From Truepera sp965215315 (GTDB lineage Bacteria > Deinococcota > Deinococci > Deinococcales > Trueperaceae): a stretch of 64,000 nt of DNA. The notes under the pieces are model-generated. The model made no database searches. It had not been told where the DNA came from and saw only the letters and a program-made list of their open reading frames with translations. The stretch spans positions 2,542,001 through 2,606,000 of the forward strand of contig CBDCDB010000008.1 in assembly GCA_965215315.1 (NCBI GenBank), written 5' to 3'. Position 1 is the stretch's first letter; each line of letters begins with the position of its first letter. The position numbers and the translations under genes are program-made. Shown in pieces: positions 60,267 to 64,000 of this stretch.

Positions 60267-61211
60267 TTACTCTCGGCTGGACTGCGGCAGCGCCACCTGC
60301 TGCCGCGACCGAAACAGCGACAGCCCGATGCTAATCGCCAAAATACCCATCACTACGCCGAGCGAAACGGCGGTCGGAATCTTGAACACGTCTAAGAGCA
60401 GCATCTTGACGCCGATGAAGACCAAGATGATTGAAAGCCCTGTCTTGAGGTAGACAAAGCGGTGAACGACGCCTGCGAGCAAAAAGTACATACTCCGGAG
60501 GCCCAAAATCGCCAGCACGTTCGAGGTAAAGACGATAAACGGGTCGGTGGTGATGGCGAAGATAGCAGGAATCGAATCGACGGCGAACACGAGATCGGTA
60601 AACTCGATAAAAATGAGTACCAAGAACAGCGGGGTCGCCATCCGCACGCCGTTTTTGACCGTAAAGAACTTTTGCCCGTCGTAATCGTCGCTGACCCGGA
60701 ACATGCGGCGGGCCAGACGAACCGCAGAGTTTTTGTTGAGGTCTACTTCGGTATCGTGACGCTGAAAGAGCATCCGCACGCCGGTCAGGAGTAAAAGCCC
60801 GCCGAACACATATAAAATCCAGTGAAACTGCTCGATCAAGGCCGCACCCAGAAAAATCATCACGCCGCGCATGATGAGCGCGCCGATGACGCCCCAGAAC
60901 AAAACCCGGTGCTGGTAGATAGGCGGTGTGGCAAAAAATGAAAAGACCAAGACGAACACAAAGATGTTGTCTACTGCTAGAGACTTTTCGATAAGGTAGC
61001 CGGTAAGGAACTCGAGCCCCTTGTCCGGCCCTTGCCAGGCATAGACGAGTGCGGCAAAAGCGAGCGAGAGCGCGACCCAGACGCTGCTCCAAATCGCAGC
61101 TTCTTTAACGCTTACGGTATGCGCTTTACGGTGAAAAACGCCTAAATCGAGGGCGAGCATTCCGAGTACGCCACTGATAAACGCAAACCAAACCCAAAGG
61201 GGTAAGTCCAT
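60267..61211 (-). CDS. TerC-family membrane protein (Alx-like, probable manganese exporter)
   Basis: A 314-residue protein with about nine membrane segments. D-N-I-F-V-F and F-T-D-L-V-F-A-V-D-S-I-P-A-I hold the acidic residues that define TerC proteins and are thought to bind metal. Members such as Alx and YceF are linked to manganese export or metalation of exported enzymes. The manganese-sensing riboswitch directly upstream strongly supports a manganese role. Confidence 0.95.
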   Translation of the reverse strand: MDLPLWVWFAFISGVLGMLALDLGVFHRKAHTVSVKEAAIWSSVWVALSLAFAALVYAWQGPDKGLEFLTGYLIEKSLAVDNIFVFVLVFSFFATPPIYQHRVLFWGVIGALIMRGVMIFLGAALIEQFHWILYVFGGLLLLTGVRMLFQRHDTEVDLNKNSAVRLARRMFRVSDDYDGQKFFTVKNGVRMATPLFLVLIFIEFTDLVFAVDSIPAIFAITTDPFIVFTSNVLAILGLRSMYFLLAGVVHRFVYLKTGLSIILVFIGVKMLLLDVFKIPTAVSLGVVMGILAISIGLSLFRSRQQVALPQSSRE

Positions 61212-61225
61212 CTGGACTCCTCTTC

Positions 61226-61325
61226 AGGTCTTGCCTTATATGCGAACAACCGGGAAACCTAATAGTTTAGTTTCCGTAATGACGGCGGCTCGCTCCCTGT
61301 TAACGGGCGCTACTCCCCTGTGTAT
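61226..61325 (-). promoter_or_regulatory. Manganese riboswitch (yybP-ykoY type) upstream of terC
   Basis: On the minus strand the leader contains GGGGAGTAGC (61318-61309), then CCGTCA, GGTTTCCCGG and GGCAAGACCT (61235-61226), in the order and spacing of the yybP-ykoY element that senses Mn2+. The terC ribosome site (GAGGAG) lies just after, so control may act at translation start or by termination. Confidence 0.85.
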
Positions 61326-61474
61326 GTTTAGAATAGCCGAAACGGAGCGGGAATACATGAGAATAAAAGTTGCCTGAGCACAAGTGAGCATAACAAACAA
61401 CTAACACAAACGTTTATGTGATGTTATTTAACACGTAAACAGGTTTCAGTTATTCTCGCTGTAACATATGGTCA

Positions 61475-61711
61475 ATGAAACCACCTTACTTTCCCGAGAG
61501 GTTCAAAGGGCTTTCCGCAGCTCAGCGGCTCGTTTGGTTTTATATACGTGACTTGGGCTCAGCGAAGTACAGCTCGAGGTCACTCGCTCTAGCTCTAGAG
61601 CTAAACCCCCACACCGCAGCAACCGCCTTGAGAGTTCTCAAAGAAAGGGCGTTACTTCACGAGTTGACCCCTGCCAGCGGACGGCGCAGCGCGACGCTCG
61701 AGGCCCGCTAG
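61475..61711 (+). CDS. Small winged-helix-like protein
   Basis: A 78-residue basic protein. L-S-A-A-Q-R-L-V-W-F-Y-I-R-D, then S-S-R-S-L-A-L-A-L-E-L-N-P-H-T-A-A-T-A-L-R-V-L has the look of a winged helix of MarR/GntR or replication-protein type, with N-P-H-T-A as recognition turn. No other domain. TAACAT lies seven bases before the ATG, so the mRNA may be leaderless. Could be a regulator of the downstream genes; this is not shown. Confidence 0.6.
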   Translation: MKPPYFPERFKGLSAAQRLVWFYIRDLGSAKYSSRSLALALELNPHTAATALRVLKERALLHELTPASGRRSATLEAR

Positions 61712-61902
61712 TGGTCAAACACACCTTCCACCGCATCTTTCAAAAAAGGTTTCATAAAGTAGAACGCAAATCTCTTTGCAGATACAGCTCTTCCGAAATA
61801 AGCCGACTTGATTCCCTCATAAGGTGGGCTGTCTTTTACGCGCACTTGCAGATAGCGGTTGACGCCGTTGGTAGTATGTAGTATGGATAAAACCATCCGC
61901 AC
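61708..61902 (-). CDS. Possible small hypothetical protein (64 residues)
   Basis: A minus-strand frame convergent with the winged-helix gene, overlapping it by four bases. It begins M-R-M-V-L-S-I-L-H-T and ends K-D-A-V-E-G-V-F-D-H. The composition is protein-like and no plus-strand gene competes, but no ribosome site is obvious and no family is recognised. It could be a remnant. The rest of 61903-61990 shows nothing. Confidence 0.3.
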   Translation of the reverse strand: MRMVLSILHTTNGVNRYLQVRVKDSPPYEGIKSAYFGRAVSAKRFAFYFMKPFLKDAVEGVFDH

Positions 61903-61991
61903 TCGTGTTGATATGATGGACCAAGCCCGATACAGATAAAATTGCAGTCACATTTCTCAACTACTCTCACGATCACAAAACTCAAAACGTT

Positions 61992-62017
61992 AAGTTGATC
62001 TTTTGAGTAAGTTGATC
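61992..62017 (+). promoter_or_regulatory. Direct repeats before the 62 kb operon
   Basis: AAGTTGATC occurs at 61992-62000 and 62009-62017, 17 bases apart, about 40 bases before the ATG at 62055; a related GAGATCA lies at about 62023. Such spaced repeats resemble controller-protein boxes in restriction-modification loci. Confidence 0.4.
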
Positions 62018-62054
62018 AATAATCGAGATCAGATTTTTTCTGGAGGAGATTATT

Positions 62055-62450
62055 ATGGCGTATCCAAGGATTGACCCAGTGATGTTAAACGATGAAGATG
62101 GTTATTGGCTAGCGAGCTACAATTGGGACATCAAAAAACTAGCCGTTGTCGGATACCACTTCTGGCCGTGTGGATCAGACAGAACGTCGAACGCCGCGCA
62201 GAAAGTCGTCTGTTTTCTGCGTGCAACAGGCTTCACTTGTGAAGGATACTGGGAAGGTTTTGTCGGCAATATGGTGAGCGACTGCTGGAGTGCTGACAGT
62301 GATTTACAAGATGAGGGCGAAAATCCTATATGCGGAGCTGAAGGAATTGCACTAAGAAGACTGGTGGATGAGAACCCTAATTTTCTGCAAGAGTTGCCGT
62401 GGGGCGAGTTTGTACGACTTGACTGGTGGGATGAGAAGGAAACGTCCTAA
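62055..62450 (+). CDS. Hypothetical protein, 131 residues
   Basis: No family recognised. The protein is acidic and rich in tryptophan and cysteine: S-Y-N-W-D-I-K, Y-H-F-W-P-C-G-S-D and C-E-G-Y-W-E-G-F. Strong GGAGGAG ribosome site. Lower GC than the core genome and few CTCGAG sites suggest acquired DNA. It lies 50 bp before the putative restriction enzyme gene, in the same orientation, so it could be an immunity or accessory factor of that system. Confidence 0.65.
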   Translation: MAYPRIDPVMLNDEDGYWLASYNWDIKKLAVVGYHFWPCGSDRTSNAAQKVVCFLRATGFTCEGYWEGFVGNMVSDCWSADSDLQDEGENPICGAEGIALRRLVDENPNFLQELPWGEFVRLDWWDEKETS

Positions 62451-62503
62451 TCTAGCCACTTTCCCTGATAATCTAAACCAGAGATTTAAGAATAGGGGAA
62501 GCG

Positions 62504-63244
62504 ATGGCAAAAACGCAAGGCGACGCAGTTGAAGAAGTGATGCGTGCAAACAAGGGTTACGCGACTCTCGGTTACTTGTATCAGAATGTACTCAAGGTTC
62601 CTCAAGTGAAGTGGGGAACCAAAACACCGCACGAATCTATCCGGCGTATTTTGCAACGAGATGTTCAGGGAAGATTTTTCAAGCTTAAACCGGGGCTTTG
62701 GGCGCTCGAGGCATACCGCGACAGCATCCCCTTCTTAAAAGAGGCAAACGAAGACGCACCTGAACCACAAAAAGAAAAGTTCACGCACGGCTATTTTCAA
62801 GGGCTGCTTATTGAGATGGGTAATCTTCAGCAGTTCACGACCTATGTCCCGCCTCAAGACAAAAACCGAACATTTTTAGAAACGCCGTTAGGTGCGATTA
62901 CAACAGCGCCCACGCTATATCCGTTCTCTCACGACAAAATTGTTAGATTTGCCAAAACCGTTGATGTTATCTGGTTTAACGAGCGCAACATGCTGAACGC
63001 CTTTATCGAAGTTGAGCACTCTACTGACATCTACAACTCACTCAGAAAATTTGTCGAGCTGCAAGACTTCTATGCAGATTTCACCATCGTCGCACCTGAA
63101 GCGCGCAAAGAAGAGTTTGAAAACAAGAGAAACGCCACTTCGTATCGTGAAATGCACGATAGAGTGAAGTTTTGGAGTTACGATTACGTTTCTAAACGTC
63201 ACACTAATCTTGCCGAATTAGCTCTACTCAACTACTCGCTATAA
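62504..63244 (+). CDS. Putative restriction endonuclease with N-terminal winged helix (HARE-HTH-like)
   Basis: A 246-residue protein. Residues 5-70 resemble the HARE-HTH module, which fuses to restriction enzymes: V-E-E-V-M-R-A-N-K-G-Y-A-T-L then S-I-R-R-I-L-Q-R-D. The second half has D-V-I-W-F then A-F-I-E-V-E-H-S-T-D, an arrangement like the D...ExE of PD-(D/E)xK nucleases. AGGGGAAG precedes the ATG. The neighbouring DNA methyltransferase fragment supports a type II restriction role. The assignment rests on motifs only. Confidence 0.65.
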   Translation: MAKTQGDAVEEVMRANKGYATLGYLYQNVLKVPQVKWGTKTPHESIRRILQRDVQGRFFKLKPGLWALEAYRDSIPFLKEANEDAPEPQKEKFTHGYFQGLLIEMGNLQQFTTYVPPQDKNRTFLETPLGAITTAPTLYPFSHDKIVRFAKTVDVIWFNERNMLNAFIEVEHSTDIYNSLRKFVELQDFYADFTIVAPEARKEEFENKRNATSYREMHDRVKFWSYDYVSKRHTNLAELALLNYSL

Positions 63245-63365
63245 ACACAACGAAGAGCCGAAATGGGTTTGTTTCGATATCAACCAGAAAGCCGTTGACC
63301 TTACCAACACACGCATCTCTTTTCCTGTTGACAACAGCTCACAGCAAAGCGCCCAGCTCGGTGAC

Positions 63366-63839
63366 GTGCGAACCCTCGAGCTGGCAGATAATTCCGTAGA
63401 CCTTATCTTGACGCACCCACCGTATGCCAACATCATCAAATATTCAGATGGTAAAAATTCAGCTGACCTCTCGAGCATTCCCAACTTGCCCAAGTTTTTG
63501 GCTGAACTCGAGCTGGGTATCAGAGAGATGTTTAGAGTTCTGAAACCTAACCGACACTGCGCCATCCTGATAGGCGATACCCGCAAAGCTCAGCATTACG
63601 TGCCGCTGTCACATTTCCTTTTACAGCGGTGCTTGGGATGCGGTTTTGTTCTTAAAGAGCAAGTCATCAAGACGCAGCACAACACCAAATATGCGGGGCG
63701 CTGGAAGGGTAGCGTAGGTTCTTACGGGTTTTATCTCATCATGCACGAGCATTTATTTATTTTTCGTAAACCCCAACCCGGTGAAGACCTCGCCAGAGTT
63801 CGTTACAGCACCGACTGGCAGCCCCAAAGTCACCCTTAA
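63366..63839 (+). pseudogene. DNA methyltransferase (N6-adenine or N4-cytosine type), 5' part missing
   Basis: The C-terminal part of an amino-methyltransferase. T-H-P-P-Y-A-N-I-I-K-Y-S is catalytic motif IV, followed by R-V-L-K-P-N-R-H and I-L-I-G-D-T-R-K. The frame is open back to about 63221 (W-V-C-F-D-I-N-Q-K-A-V), which is the strand after motif I, but the SAM-binding F-x-G-x-G loop is absent and no start codon lies before GTG 63366. So the gene appears to have lost its first half where it meets the endonuclease gene, and is probably inactive. A deletion or an assembly error would explain it. Confidence 0.7.
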
Positions 63840-63901
63840 CCTTGACGCCGCCCGCAATACACGCCACAATAGAGTCTCAGCGGTCTGCAATTTAGCCGCG
63901 A

Positions 63902-64000
63902 CCTCATCTCGAGCAACCGAGGGAACTGGCCCTAAGACGTTGCAGCAACCAGCTTTCATTTAGGCGGGTGCTCTTTCCAGCCGGTACGCGGGTCACGATG
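63902..64000 (+). promoter_or_regulatory. SAM-I riboswitch (S-box), cut by window edge
   Basis: CTCATCTCGAGC, GAGGGAACTGGCCCTA, GCAGCAACC and GGTGCTCTTTCCAGCC follow in the order of the S-box leader that binds S-adenosylmethionine. The closing stem (CTCATC with GATG...) is truncated at the last base. The controlled gene, probably in methionine or SAM metabolism, lies beyond the window. Confidence 0.88.

Overview
The window looks like a chromosomal stretch from a member of the Deinococcota, most likely a Truepera-like lineage. The evidence is a pyrR-pyrB-(x)-pyrC operon with a leader-peptide attenuator like the one described for Thermus, likely leaderless promoters with the -10 box a few bases before the ATG, several DinB-type proteins, and a microbial rhodopsin. 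This placement is inference; no rRNA gene is present. The hexamer CTCGAG is strongly over-represented in host-like DNA and scarce in most of the insertion sequences.

Layout. 0-4.3 kb: MOSC protein (cut by the window edge), rhodanese, a DinB gene broken by an amber codon, a proton-pump-type rhodopsin, a putative metalloprotease, and an IS630 element. 4.3-8.7 kb (minus strand): metallo-beta-lactamase-fold hydrolase, glycosyltransferase, RseP, Dxr, DUF2243. 8.8-10.5 kb: CBS-ACT protein, S4 RNA-binding protein, two tandem tRNA-Gln genes and a terminator. 10.5-14.3 kb (minus strand): pyrR-pyrB-dinB-ridA-pyrC behind a PyrR site, a 30-residue leader ORF and an internal terminator. 14.3-23.9 kb: aldehyde dehydrogenase, DinB, SIMPL protein, Crp/Fnr regulator, TPR protein, DUF1499, a nucleoside-sugar-type reductase, tRNA-Ile2 and a lytic transglycosylase. 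23.9-28.7 kb: a graveyard of transposons (IS630 remnant, an IS5-type element split by an IS3 element, a collapsed IS5-like gene) that ends in a beheaded alcohol dehydrogenase.

28.8-42.5 kb: cupin, FGGY kinase, a heterodimeric ABC exporter, DUF368 protein, citrate synthase, a membrane protein with an HRDC domain, and a branched-chain 2-oxoacid dehydrogenase operon (E1 alpha, E1 beta, a methyltransferase, E2). 42.6-48.8 kb (minus strand): a LacI-controlled sugar-import and GH4 glycosidase operon with a clear promoter and operator. 49.0-53.4 kb: a compact plus-strand operon (SDR, QueA-like protein, VOC protein, Uma2 nuclease, histidine kinase, response regulator). 53.4-61.4 kb: a frameshifted epimerase, an IS110 element with a probable bridge-RNA region, a GH3 glucosidase, a zinc peptidase, a zinc-ribbon protein, and a TerC protein behind a manganese riboswitch. 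61.4-64 kb looks like acquired DNA: small hypothetical genes, a putative restriction endonuclease and a DNA methyltransferase lacking its SAM-binding start. The window closes inside a SAM-I riboswitch.

The most unusual items are the rhodopsin (DTK motif, carotenoid-site glycine, no counterion histidine), the pyr leader, a family of about 100-116 bp elements with TATAGCA/TGCTATA ends that always abut the 3' end of a gene in one orientation, the iterated CTCGAG palindrome, and the IS110 leader with three ACTCCGAAC repeats.
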